The notes under the pieces: model-generated
Seen by the model: only the letters and a program-made list of their open reading frames with translations
Told to the model about the DNA's origin: nothing
Database searches by the model: none
Program-made: the position numbers and the translations under genes
Source: Vicinamibacteria bacterium
GTDB lineage: Bacteria > Acidobacteriota > Vicinamibacteria > Vicinamibacterales > UBA2999
Reading direction: 5' to 3'
Assembly: GCA_025938035.1 (NCBI GenBank)
Contig: JAICQE010000099.1
Coordinates: 1 to 16,473, forward strand
DNA length: 16,473 nucleotides
In this document: piece by piece, positions 6,148-12,750 of the stretch
Numbering within the stretch: the stretch's first letter is position 1
Layout of the letters: the number at the start of each line of letters is the position of its first letter

Positions 6148-6194
6148 TGTCCGCCTTCAGGCGGACCGGACGTAGTGTCCGCCTTCAGGCGGAC
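6143..6194. repeat. Tandem REP-like hairpin repeat, two copies
   Basis: A 24-bp unit occurs at 6143-6166 and again, identical, at 6171-6194, separated by CGGA. Each unit carries the hairpin GTCCGCC-TTCA-GGCGGAC. The stop codon of the STAS gene (6145-6147) is part of the first unit. A related element with the same 7-bp arms is at 7191-7229. The word-like run at 6203-6230 (variants of TTGGTCC) follows. Confidence 0.8.
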
Positions 6195-6239
6195 GTGCAT
6201 TTAGGTCCCTGGTCCTTAGTTCTTGGTCGCCTGGCGGGG

Positions 6240-6250
6240 TAAGATCCGCC
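6240..6250 (+). promoter_or_regulatory. Candidate -10 element TAAGAT followed by CCGCC
   Basis: TAAGAT (6240-6245) is followed directly by CCGCC and lies 22 bases before the ATG at 6268. The same arrangement, an AT-rich hexamer and then CCGCC within a base, occurs ahead of the genes at 9136 and 15172. No convincing -35 hexamer is seen. Confidence 0.35.
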
Positions 6251-6267
6251 CCAACCGGGAGGGCGAC

Positions 6268-7179
6268 ATGAGATCGTGGCCTTTACTGCGGGTGGTGCTC
6301 GGGATCGTCATGGTCGGCGGAGTCGCGGTGACGGATGCGGCGCAAGCCTGGAAACAGGGCCGCACGCCCGACGGTCAACCCGATATCCAGGGCATCTGGA
6401 TCAACTTCGACAGCACGCCGTTCGAGGCACCCGACCCGAAACCGGCGGCGCCGCGGACCGGAGGCGGCGACGCCGGCACCGGCCCCGCGCCGGAGTTCGC
6501 CGATCACACGCACAAGGTCAGCGAACGCCGCCGCTCGATGGTGGTCGATCCGCCCGACGGCCGCGTGCCGGTGATGAAGTGGGCGGAGGACAAACGCGAC
6601 TACGACCTCGCGCACATTCCCGACGCGCCCGAGCACGAAACGCCCTGGGTGCGCTGCATCACGCGCGGGCATCCGGCCGGCATGTTCACGGCCGGCTACA
6701 ACAACGCCTACGAGATCATCCAGATTCCCGGCTTCGTGGTGATCGCCTTCGAGATGATCCACGAGACGCGCATCATTCCGATCGACGGGCGCCCGCGACT
6801 CAACGAGCGCATCAAGCAGTGGAACGGCGAGCCGCGCGGCCGCTGGGAGGGCAACACGCTGGTCGTCGAAACGACGAACTACAACAGCAAGGGGTCGATC
6901 GCGACGAGCGCGGCGACGGGCCGGATGCGCGGCATTCCCCAGACCGACGCCATGCACGTCGTCGAGCGGTTCACGCGCGTGAACGCGGACACCATCGATT
7001 ACTCGGTCACGATTACCGATCCAAAGGTGTACTCGGGACCGTGGACGGTGCGGCTGCCGCTCAATCGAGACGACAGCTATCAGATGTTCGAGTACTCCTG
7101 CCATGAAGGGAACTACGCGCTCCCGAACGCGCTCAGCTACGGCCGCAAGCGCGATCGCGAAGCCGCCGGCTCGCGGTGA
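6268..7179 (+). CDS. Conserved secreted protein of unknown function (PDGQPDIQGIW family)
   Basis: This 303-residue protein has a Sec signal peptide (MRSWPLLRVV... to about residue 28). The mature start WKQGRTPDGQPDIQGIWINF is a hallmark of a large group of secreted proteins that I associate with Acidobacteriota. Other conserved blocks are EIIQIPGFVVIAFEMIHETRII, PRGRWEGNTLVVETTNYN, and ITDPKVYSGPWTV followed by MFEYSCHEGNYAL. Two cysteines (WVRC and YSCHEG) could pair. No catalytic motif or named domain is recognised. GGGAGGG ahead of the ATG is a strong ribosome-binding site and decides the start. It is probably a single-gene unit between hairpin repeats at 6143-6194 and 7191-7229. Confidence 0.75.
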   Translation: MRSWPLLRVVLGIVMVGGVAVTDAAQAWKQGRTPDGQPDIQGIWINFDSTPFEAPDPKPAAPRTGGGDAGTGPAPEFADHTHKVSERRRSMVVDPPDGRVPVMKWAEDKRDYDLAHIPDAPEHETPWVRCITRGHPAGMFTAGYNNAYEIIQIPGFVVIAFEMIHETRIIPIDGRPRLNERIKQWNGEPRGRWEGNTLVVETTNYNSKGSIATSAATGRMRGIPQTDAMHVVERFTRVNADTIDYSVTITDPKVYSGPWTVRLPLNRDDSYQMFEYSCHEGNYALPNALSYGRKRDREAAGSR

Positions 7180-7190
7180 AGGGCCGCCGG

Positions 7191-7229
7191 CCTGTCCGCC
7201 GGAGCTTTAGCGGAGGCGGGAAGGCGGAC
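7191..7229. repeat. Hairpin repeat between convergent genes (GGAGCTTTAGCGG type)
   Basis: The outer arms GTCCGCC (7194-7200) and GGCGGAC (7223-7229) enclose GGAGCTTTAGCGGAGGCGGG, which forms a weaker inner pairing. The arms are the same as in the repeat at 6143-6194. It lies between genes that end toward each other and could act as a bidirectional transcript end, although no T-run is present. Confidence 0.65.
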
Positions 7230-7255
7230 ACGACGAGTACACCTGAGAGCGGAAG

Positions 7256-9064
7256 CTACGGTGTGCCTTTGACGTAGGCGTTCACCTGCTCTTCGAGCAG
7301 GTCGAGCGGCAGACGGCCGTTCCGCAGCACGGCGTCGTGGAATTCGCGGACGTCGAACTTCGGCCCCATCGCCTTCTGCGCCCGCTGACGCAGCTCCTGA
7401 ATCTTCAGCTGGCCCACTTTGTAGGCCAGCGCCTGGCCGGGCCACGCAATGTAGCGATCGATTTCGGCCAACGACTGCGCCGGCACGTGCAGCTTGAAGT
7501 ATTCACGCGCCCGGTCGCGCGACCACCCCATCGCGTGCATGCCGGTATCGACCACGAGCCGCACGGCGCGGAACTGTTCGTTCGCCAGCTGACCCATCCG
7601 GCTCGGCGGATCCCGATAGACCACACCGCCGAGCTCGGCTCCCAGCGATTCGGCATAGAGCGCCCATCCTTCGCCGAATGCGGTCGTGGAAAACGCGCGC
7701 TGGAACTCCGGCAGGTTCTCGATTTCGCGCGCCAGCGCCGTCTGCAGATGGTGACCCGGCACGGCCTCGTGCAGCACCAGCGCCTCGATGTCGTACTTGA
7801 ACTGGTCCTGCGGCCGGTACGTGTTCATGTTGAACCACGCCGGACGCGCGCCATCGGTGGTCCCGGCCTCGTAGTTCGACGCCGTCGACGCTTCGCGGTC
7901 GGGTGGAATCGGGCGGATATTCACCGGCATCTTCGGCAGCCGCTTGAACAGCCTCGGCATCGCCGGCTGGACGCGGGCAAGGATGTCCCGCGCATAGTCG
8001 AGCATCTCCTGCTGGCTGGTGAACCGCATGCCGGGACGATTTCCCAGCGACGTCTCGTAGGCCGTCACCGGCCCGGTGAATCCGTCGGCGCGCGCGACCT
8101 TTTCCATCTCCTGTTCGATGCGCGCCACTTCGCTGAGGCCGAGACGATGAATTTCCTCCGGCGTCATCGACGTGGTCGTATGGAACCGGACGGCGGCTTC
8201 ATACAGGGCGCGCCCGCCCGGCAGCGTCGTCACCGCGATCCCCGCGCGCGCGCTGCGCCGGTATGTCTCGCGGAGAAATGTCTCCAGACGGGTCCACGCC
8301 GGCACGAACTTCTGTTCGTAGGCGGTGGTCGCGGCGCTCAACAGCCGTTTCTGATCGGCGGCCCCGATCTCCCGGGGGAACCTCTGGAACGCGGCGAGGA
8401 GCGGGGTCTGCCCCACCGGCATCTTGCGCTGCGCCGCGACCTGCTCGACCACGAGGTCGACCACGATTTGCGGCTGCGTCGTGCGCGCGGCGATCTGCTC
8501 GCGCAGCAACGCCAGATACTGATCGACGAGGACCGGGACGGCGTTGAGGCGCGCGACGATGTTCTCGTAATCGCGGATGGTGCGGGCCGGCATCTGGTCG
8601 ATCACGCTCAGGACGTCGCTGTGCTGCCCGCCCTGCTGCGAGACGCCGGACACCAGATTGCGGTACGCCTCCATGTCCAGATCGTTCCGCAGTTCCCACT
8701 GCAAGAGCGACGCGCTGAGCCGGTCGGCGCCCGTGAGGTTCCCGGAGGCGATGTAAACCATCTGCTGCAGGAACTCCTTGCGCCGTTCACGCACGCGGTC
8801 ACGGCCGCGCTTCGACAGATCGCGCCAGCGATCGTTGAACTCCGGCCGGCCGAATCGGGTCGCCAGCTCCGGCTGAGTTGTCAGCTTCCACTCCCAGTAC
8901 GTGGCGAAGGTCGAATGCAGGGTCTCTTCCGACGCGCCGACGCCGCGCGCCGGAAACCGCTCCTGCGGCGGCTGAGCCGTCGTCATACGTGCGTTTACCG
9001 CAAAGAGCGCGACGGAGGCGAAGACCGCGAAGAAAAGGAGCTTTTGCGTCATCGACGGCATCAT
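7256..9064 (-). CDS. DUF885 family exported protein, probable zinc metallohydrolase
   Basis: This 602-residue protein has a signal peptide (MTQKLLFFAVFASVALFAV, cleaved near the Ala-Gln at 30-31) and is the usual length for exported DUF885 members. The family signature HEAVPGHH lies at 432-439 and EGWALYAE at 465-472. These two motifs hold the predicted zinc ligands and general base of a gluzincin-like, carboxypeptidase-type active site. Substrates of most DUF885 proteins are unknown; peptidase or ester hydrolysis in the periplasm is likely. Three in-frame ATGs (codons 1, 2 and 5) are possible starts and none has a clear ribosome-binding site. It is divergent from the propeller gene at 9136. 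Confidence 0.88.
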   Translation of the reverse strand: MMPSMTQKLLFFAVFASVALFAVNARMTTAQPPQERFPARGVGASEETLHSTFATYWEWKLTTQPELATRFGRPEFNDRWRDLSKRGRDRVRERRKEFLQQMVYIASGNLTGADRLSASLLQWELRNDLDMEAYRNLVSGVSQQGGQHSDVLSVIDQMPARTIRDYENIVARLNAVPVLVDQYLALLREQIAARTTQPQIVVDLVVEQVAAQRKMPVGQTPLLAAFQRFPREIGAADQKRLLSAATTAYEQKFVPAWTRLETFLRETYRRSARAGIAVTTLPGGRALYEAAVRFHTTTSMTPEEIHRLGLSEVARIEQEMEKVARADGFTGPVTAYETSLGNRPGMRFTSQQEMLDYARDILARVQPAMPRLFKRLPKMPVNIRPIPPDREASTASNYEAGTTDGARPAWFNMNTYRPQDQFKYDIEALVLHEAVPGHHLQTALAREIENLPEFQRAFSTTAFGEGWALYAESLGAELGGVVYRDPPSRMGQLANEQFRAVRLVVDTGMHAMGWSRDRAREYFKLHVPAQSLAEIDRYIAWPGQALAYKVGQLKIQELRQRAQKAMGPKFDVREFHDAVLRNGRLPLDLLEEQVNAYVKGTP

Positions 9065-9080
9065 AACTGAGCGCCTGATT

Positions 9081-9105
9081 CCTGAGGCCTGAGGCCCGAG
9101 GCCTT
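9081..9105. repeat. Word-like repeat, CTGAGGC type
   Basis: CCTGAGGCCTGAGGCCCGAGGC is a near-tandem array of a 7-9 base word in the divergent gap between the DUF885 and propeller genes. It resembles the other word-like intergenic arrays in the window in style but not in sequence. Confidence 0.5.
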
Positions 9106-9106
9106 G

Positions 9107-9118
9107 TACAATGCCGCC
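9107..9118 (+). promoter_or_regulatory. Candidate -10 element TACAAT followed by GCCGCC
   Basis: TACAAT (9107-9112) then GCCGCC precede the ATG at 9136 by 23 bases. It overlaps the small palindrome TTGTACAA. No clear -35 element is seen, because the position is occupied by the CTGAGGC repeat. Confidence 0.4.
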
Positions 9119-9135
9119 ATTAATCGGAGGTGTTC

Positions 9136-10113
9136 ATGAGACTGGTCATACTGGCGTGCGCCGCCGTCCTCATGGCGTGGCAGCCGCCGGTCGCCGCGCA
9201 ACAGGGCAAAGTCGACCTCAAGGAGTGGGACGTCGAATGGGGCGGCCGGACGCGTGATCCGGCGGTCGCGCCGGACGGCAAAGTGTGGTTCGTCGGCCAG
9301 GCCGGCAACTACATCGCGCACTTCGATCCGAAGACGCAGCAGTTCAAGCGCTACGAGATCGAGGAAGGGACCAATCCCCACAGCATCAACGTCGATCCGC
9401 AAGGGATCGTCTGGTACACCGGCAATCGCAACGGACGCATCGGCCGGCTCGACCCGAACGGCGGCGGCCTCAAGGTGATCATGACCGGCGAGGCGAAGGA
9501 TCCGCACACGCACGTGTTCGACGGGAAGGGCAACATCTGGTTCACCTCGCAGGGGTCGAACCGCATCGGCCGGCTGAACATGAAGACCGAGAAGGTCGAT
9601 CTGATTACGCCGAATGCGCAGCCGTCGAATCCGTACGGCATCGTGATCGACAAGGACGGGTACCCATGGGTGGCGCTGTTCCGCACGAACACGCTCGTCC
9701 GGATCGATCCCGCCACGCTGAGCGTCACGCCGTTCAAGCAGGCGAACGAGGCGTCGAGATCCCGCCGCATCGAAACGACGCCGGACGGGATGATGTGGTA
9801 CGTCGATGAGCCTCGCGGCTTCCTCGGCCGGATCAATCCCAAGACCGGCGAAGCGAAAGAATGGCAGGCGCCGGGCGGCGCGGGCTCGCGGCCGTACGCG
9901 CTGACCAAGGACGACCAGGGACGTCTGTGGTTCTCGGAGACCGGACCACTCAAGCAGCTCGTCGGCTTCGACCCGAAGACCGAGAAGTTCTTCTCGGTGA
10001 ACACGGTGAGCGGCAACATCCGGCACATGCACTTCCATGCGCCGACGAAGTCGATGTGGTTCGGGACCGACGCCAACAAGATCGGCCGGATCATTACAAC
10101 GACCGCGGGTTAG
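9136..10113 (+). CDS. Exported seven-bladed beta-propeller, Vgb/SMP-30-like
   Basis: This 325-residue protein has a signal peptide ending AAQQ. Seven repeats follow, each with a W-[YF]-x motif and a G[RL][IL] or FDP turn: VWFVGQ...HFDPKT, VWYTGN...GRLDP, IWFTSQ...GRLNM, PWVALF...RIDP, MWYVDE...GRINP, LWFSET...GFDPKT and MWFGTD...IGRI. This is the virginiamycin B lyase (Vgb) propeller architecture. Most environmental homologues are not resistance enzymes, and I could not verify Vgb's catalytic His and Glu residues, so a binding or lyase role is left open. GGAGG at 9126-9130, 5 bases ahead, fixes the ATG at 9136. An exported choice-of-anchor V protein follows. Confidence 0.85.
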   Translation: MRLVILACAAVLMAWQPPVAAQQGKVDLKEWDVEWGGRTRDPAVAPDGKVWFVGQAGNYIAHFDPKTQQFKRYEIEEGTNPHSINVDPQGIVWYTGNRNGRIGRLDPNGGGLKVIMTGEAKDPHTHVFDGKGNIWFTSQGSNRIGRLNMKTEKVDLITPNAQPSNPYGIVIDKDGYPWVALFRTNTLVRIDPATLSVTPFKQANEASRSRRIETTPDGMMWYVDEPRGFLGRINPKTGEAKEWQAPGGAGSRPYALTKDDQGRLWFSETGPLKQLVGFDPKTEKFFSVNTVSGNIRHMHFHAPTKSMWFGTDANKIGRIITTTAG

Positions 10114-10124
10114 TGATCGGAATC

Positions 10125-10195
10125 CGACACACCGAGACACTGAGACACCGAGTGTTACGGAAATCTCTCGGTGCCCTCTGTGCCTCGGTGTGTCG
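10125..10195. repeat. Long inverted repeat of the CACCGAGACAC family
   Basis: CGACACACCGAGACAC (10125-10140) pairs with GTGCCTCGGTGTGTCG (10180-10195) at 15 of 16 positions. A second nested pair is CACCGAG (10146-10152) and CTCGGTG (10168-10174). It fills the gap between two same-strand genes. All upstream start options for the next gene fall inside it. Confidence 0.75.
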
Positions 10196-10766
10196 TAATT
10201 GCGCGGTAACGACTGCCGCGGTGACATTCGCCGCCGCTGCGATTATCTCCGTCGGTCCCGCAGCGTCCTCGGCCGCCGCCTACGCCGATGGCGCGCCTCC
10301 CGGATTTACCGGCGGCTTCGGCGAAACGGCCTGCGATGCGTGCCACTTCGAGGCGGCCGTCAATACGAAACCGGGGCAACTGACCCTGACCGGCGTTCCG
10401 GAGCGATTCGCCGCCGGCGAGCGCTACCCGCTCACCATCACGCTCTCCCGTCCCGGCATGGCGATGGGCGGCTTTCAGCTGTCCGCGCGGATGGAGAGCG
10501 GCGGCGCGCAGGCGGGCACGCTGGCCCCCGGCCCTGGTGAAGAAAAACGGATCAAGATCGAGCCGGGCAAGGTTCAATACGCCAACCAGCGGCAGGACGG
10601 GACCGCGCTCGCCGAACCTGGCGTCGCGAAATGGACGGTTGTGTGGACGGCGCCTGCAACGCCCGGCGCCGTGGTGTTTCATGCCGCCGCGAATGCAGCG
10701 GACAAGGATGAAGCCGCCCGCGGCGACTACATTTATACGGCCGCGGCGGCGTCGCGATCGCAGTAG
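10188..10766 (+). CDS. Exported choice-of-anchor V / Reeler-like protein with CxxCH motif
   Basis: With the GTG at 10188 the product has 192 residues. The signal peptide of about 30 residues is followed by GAPPGFTGGFGETACDACHF, the mature start typical of choice-of-anchor V proteins. These have a beta-sandwich (Reeler-like) domain with GxxYxLTITL, AMGGFQLSARM and TVVWTAPATPGAVVFHAAAN blocks, all present here. CDACH (49-53) has the form of a covalent heme c site, but with no partner ligand identified heme binding is only possible. There is no ATG; GTG at 10152, 10188 and 10221 are the candidates and none has a good ribosome-binding site. The first two lie in the inverted repeat. It ends 25 bases before the dehydrogenase gene, likely in the same operon. 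Confidence 0.75.
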   Translation: MCRNCAVTTAAVTFAAAAIISVGPAASSAAAYADGAPPGFTGGFGETACDACHFEAAVNTKPGQLTLTGVPERFAAGERYPLTITLSRPGMAMGGFQLSARMESGGAQAGTLAPGPGEEKRIKIEPGKVQYANQRQDGTALAEPGVAKWTVVWTAPATPGAVVFHAAANAADKDEAARGDYIYTAAAASRSQ

Positions 10767-10791
10767 CTGCTTGATTGAGGAGGCCACCGCC

Positions 10792-11625
10792 GTGGCGCAT
10801 ACACGACATCTGCTCGCAGCCATAACCCTGGTGGTCCTCTCGCTGCCGATCGGCTCCGGTGTGGCGCAGGCGCAGACCGTGCTGGTCACCGGCGCCAACT
10901 CGGGCATCGGCCTCGAATTCACGAAGCAGTATCTCGCGCGCGGCTGGACGGTGATCGCCACGCATCGCCGGTCCGAGTTACCGGCGACGCTGGCCGAGCT
11001 GACCGGGAAGTACAAGACGATTCGCATCGAGCGTGTAGACGTCACCAGCGTGGAGCAGGTGCGAGCGCTCGCCTCCCGTCTGGCAAACGTGCCGATCGAC
11101 GTGCTGATCAACAACGCCGGCGTCTACAACGATCGCGGCGTGTGTGCGCCGGAAGACGACGCCTGCGCCGGCGACTGGACGACGCAGAACTTCGGCAAGA
11201 TGCGGTACGAGCTGCTCGACACGATCCTGTCGGTCAACGTCAAAGGACCGCTCCTCGTCTCGGAGATGCTCTTCCAGAACGTCAGGGCGAGCAGATTGAA
11301 GAAGATCATCGCCATCAGCTCGAGCAACGGATCGCTGACCGGACCGCAGGCGGGCGGAGGCGCGATCTTTTATCGGAGCAGCAAGGCGGCGCTCAACCGG
11401 GCCATGCAGCTCGTGGCCGCATCGGTGAAAGGCGACGGTGTCACCGTGGTGATGTTCAACCCCGGGCCGACGCTTACGGAGCACCAGATGTATCTGAAGG
11501 GCCAGTTCAAGGGCATGCTCGAGACGTCGTTCACCGTGGGCAACATGATCAAGACCATCGACGCGGTGACGATCGCGGACACGGGCAAGTTTCTCCGCTA
11601 CGACGGGGTTCCGGAGGCGTGGTGA
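10792..11625 (+). CDS. Short-chain dehydrogenase/reductase with a predicted signal peptide
   Basis: This 277-residue protein has a complete classical SDR: TGANSGIG (33-40) for NAD(P) binding, NNAG (107-110), a catalytic serine within AISSSNG (175-180), and YRSSK (Tyr194, Lys198). Ahead of the Rossmann strand are about 28 extra residues, HTRHLLAAITLVVLSLPIGS then VAQAQ, which look like a Sec signal peptide with cleavage at AQA. GAGGAGG (10777-10783) sits 8 bases before the GTG at 10792 and supports the long form. A GTG at 10861 would give a cytoplasmic enzyme but has no ribosome-binding site. The stop overlaps the next start (TGATG). Export of an NAD(P)-dependent enzyme would be odd. Substrate is unknown. 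Confidence 0.85.
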   Translation: MAHTRHLLAAITLVVLSLPIGSGVAQAQTVLVTGANSGIGLEFTKQYLARGWTVIATHRRSELPATLAELTGKYKTIRIERVDVTSVEQVRALASRLANVPIDVLINNAGVYNDRGVCAPEDDACAGDWTTQNFGKMRYELLDTILSVNVKGPLLVSEMLFQNVRASRLKKIIAISSSNGSLTGPQAGGGAIFYRSSKAALNRAMQLVAASVKGDGVTVVMFNPGPTLTEHQMYLKGQFKGMLETSFTVGNMIKTIDAVTIADTGKFLRYDGVPEAW

Positions 11626-12116
11626 TGCGCACATACGTGGCGGCACTGACGATTGTGGCGGCGATCCTGGCCGGCGCGGGCACGCCGGCTGCCCAGTCCA
11701 GACCTGCGGGTGCCAGGCCGACGGTGGAGCAGGATCTCGCGGCAATCACCGAGTTCAACCGGCGCTATCTGAAGGCGATCAACGACGAGGACATCGCCAC
11801 GCTCAGCAGCCTGACGACCGACGACCACATCATGATCGCGTCCGGCCGGGCGCCGCTGGTTGGCAAAGCGGCGAACGACGAAGCGAACGGCCGCGTGTTC
11901 AAACAATTCGACATTGTCGAAACCTGGACGCCCGTCGAAACCGTCGTGGATGGCGACCTGGCGTATCAGCGGGGAACGTTCACCGTCGAGGCGACGCCGA
12001 GGGCGGGCGGTCCCACGGCGAAGACCAGTGGAAACTTTCTCCGCATCTACCGTCGCCAGCCGAACGGGGAATGGCGCATGACCCGCGACATGTTCAACAG
12101 CGCACAGGCAAAGTAG
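11625..12116 (+). CDS. Exported NTF2-like (SnoaL/DUF4440-type) protein, first of two
   Basis: This 163-residue protein has a signal peptide (MRTYVAALTIVAAILAGAG, then TPAAQ). One NTF2-like cone fold follows: EQDLAAITEFNRRYLKAIND is the first helix, LSSLTTDDHIMIASGRAPLVGK is the strand typical of DUF4440/SnoaL-like proteins, and FLRIYRRQPNGEWRMTRDMF is the last strands. Family members range from isomerases and dehydratases to ligand binders, and no catalytic residues can be assigned here. The ATG shares its A with the TGA of the SDR gene, and CGGAGG lies 8 bases upstream, so it is translationally coupled to the SDR. It likely works with that enzyme and with the next NTF2-like gene. Confidence 0.83.
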   Translation: MRTYVAALTIVAAILAGAGTPAAQSRPAGARPTVEQDLAAITEFNRRYLKAINDEDIATLSSLTTDDHIMIASGRAPLVGKAANDEANGRVFKQFDIVETWTPVETVVDGDLAYQRGTFTVEATPRAGGPTAKTSGNFLRIYRRQPNGEWRMTRDMFNSAQAK

Positions 12117-12125
12117 GGATACGCC

Positions 12126-12653
12126 ATGCGCCTGCATCACGCCGCGGTGATCGTCTTCCTGACCGCACCCGTGCTCGCCACGGCGCAGGACAGGGTCGTG
12201 GGGCGAGCCGTGTCAGGCTCGTCTGCTCTCGGTACCTACGAGGACCGTATCGCGGTCGAGGACGTCATGGCCCGTTACGTCTGGGCGGTTGATTCGTTGG
12301 ACGCCGACGGCTACGTTGCGGTGTTCACCGAGGACGCGACGATCGATTCGAACGGCAGCATCAGCAAGGGGCACGCCGCGATTCGCGGGATCGTGACCGG
12401 CCTCATTCAGCGGCGCGACGCGAACAAGGCGAAGGGACTGCCAACGGCCAATCTGTACCACGTGGTCAGCAACGTGCGCATCTCGTTCCCGAAGCCGGGC
12501 GAGGCGCTGCACCAGTCCTACTGGCAGACGGTGCGACGCGACAGCGACGGCAAGATGACGGCGGCGGCAATGGGACGTTCCGAAGACCGGCTCGTCAAGC
12601 GCAACGGCACATGGCTGATTCAGTCGCGCACACTTACCGTCTTCACCGACTAG
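12126..12653 (+). CDS. Exported NTF2/SnoaL-like protein, second of two
   Basis: This 175-residue protein has a signal peptide (MRLHHAAVIVFLTAPVLATA). The domain spans about residues 38-172: YEDRIAVEDVMARYVWAVDS, then DADGYVAVFTEDATID, HVVSNVRISF, and a final LVKRNGTWLIQSRTL. This pattern is the SnoaL-like branch, often near scytalone dehydratase or ketosteroid isomerase relatives. The acidic residues in DADGYVAVFTED are typical, but I cannot assign an active site. Residues about 24-32 (VVGRAVSGS) between signal and domain are encoded by a fragment of the repeat found at 12665 and 13774. It starts 9 bases after the previous gene, in the same operon. Confidence 0.83.
   Translation: MRLHHAAVIVFLTAPVLATAQDRVVGRAVSGSSALGTYEDRIAVEDVMARYVWAVDSLDADGYVAVFTEDATIDSNGSISKGHAAIRGIVTGLIQRRDANKAKGLPTANLYHVVSNVRISFPKPGEALHQSYWQTVRRDSDGKMTAAAMGRSEDRLVKRNGTWLIQSRTLTVFTD
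12196..12221 (+). repeat. Fragment of the cloverleaf repeat inside a coding region
   Basis: These 26 bases equal 12684-12708 of the first full repeat except for one inserted G. They include the whole arm CGAGCC and its partner GGCTCG. They encode residues just behind the signal peptide of the SnoaL-like protein, where an extra loop would be tolerated. Confidence 0.7.
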
Positions 12654-12664
12654 CGCATCGGTCC

Positions 12665-12750
12665 AATGCGCGTGGCGCGGATTTCGTGGGGCGAGCCGTT
12701 CAGGCTCGCTCGCGAACCCGCAGGGTTTGCGCCACGAGATGAAATCCGCG
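12665..12750 (+). repeat. Cloverleaf-forming repeat, copy 1, containing the start codon of the serine hydrolase gene
   Basis: The outer stem is CGCGGATTT (12676-12684) with AAATCCGCG (12742-12750), continued by CGTGG (12685-12689) with CCACG (12732-12736). Inside are hairpin 1, GCGAGCC-GTTCA-GGCTCGC (12691-12709), and hairpin 2, GCGAACCC-GCA-GGGTTTGC (12712-12730, one G-U pair). The unpaired AGATG (12737-12741) holds the ATG of the following gene. Copy 2 at 13774-13860 matches at roughly nine of ten positions. Confidence 0.85.

Noticed and set aside
6143..6194. CRISPR array.
   Set aside because: There are only two units, the 4-base gap is not a spacer, and the units are hairpins of REP type with no cas gene nearby.
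7191..7229. Classical intrinsic terminator at the convergent junction.
   Set aside because: The hairpin is not followed by a T-run on either strand; it is reported as a repeat instead.
7337..9070. A 577-codon plus-strand open frame.
   Set aside because: It is antisense to the DUF885 gene, which carries HEAVPGHH and EGWALYAE; the plus-strand product is low-complexity Arg/His with no domain.
9136..10113. Annotation as streptogramin resistance (vgb).
   Set aside because: Only the propeller fold is supported; the catalytic residues could not be verified and most environmental relatives are not resistance enzymes.
9061..10227. A 388-codon minus-strand open frame across the propeller gene.
   Set aside because: The plus strand shows seven regular blades and a good ribosome-binding site; the minus product has no recognisable repeat or domain.
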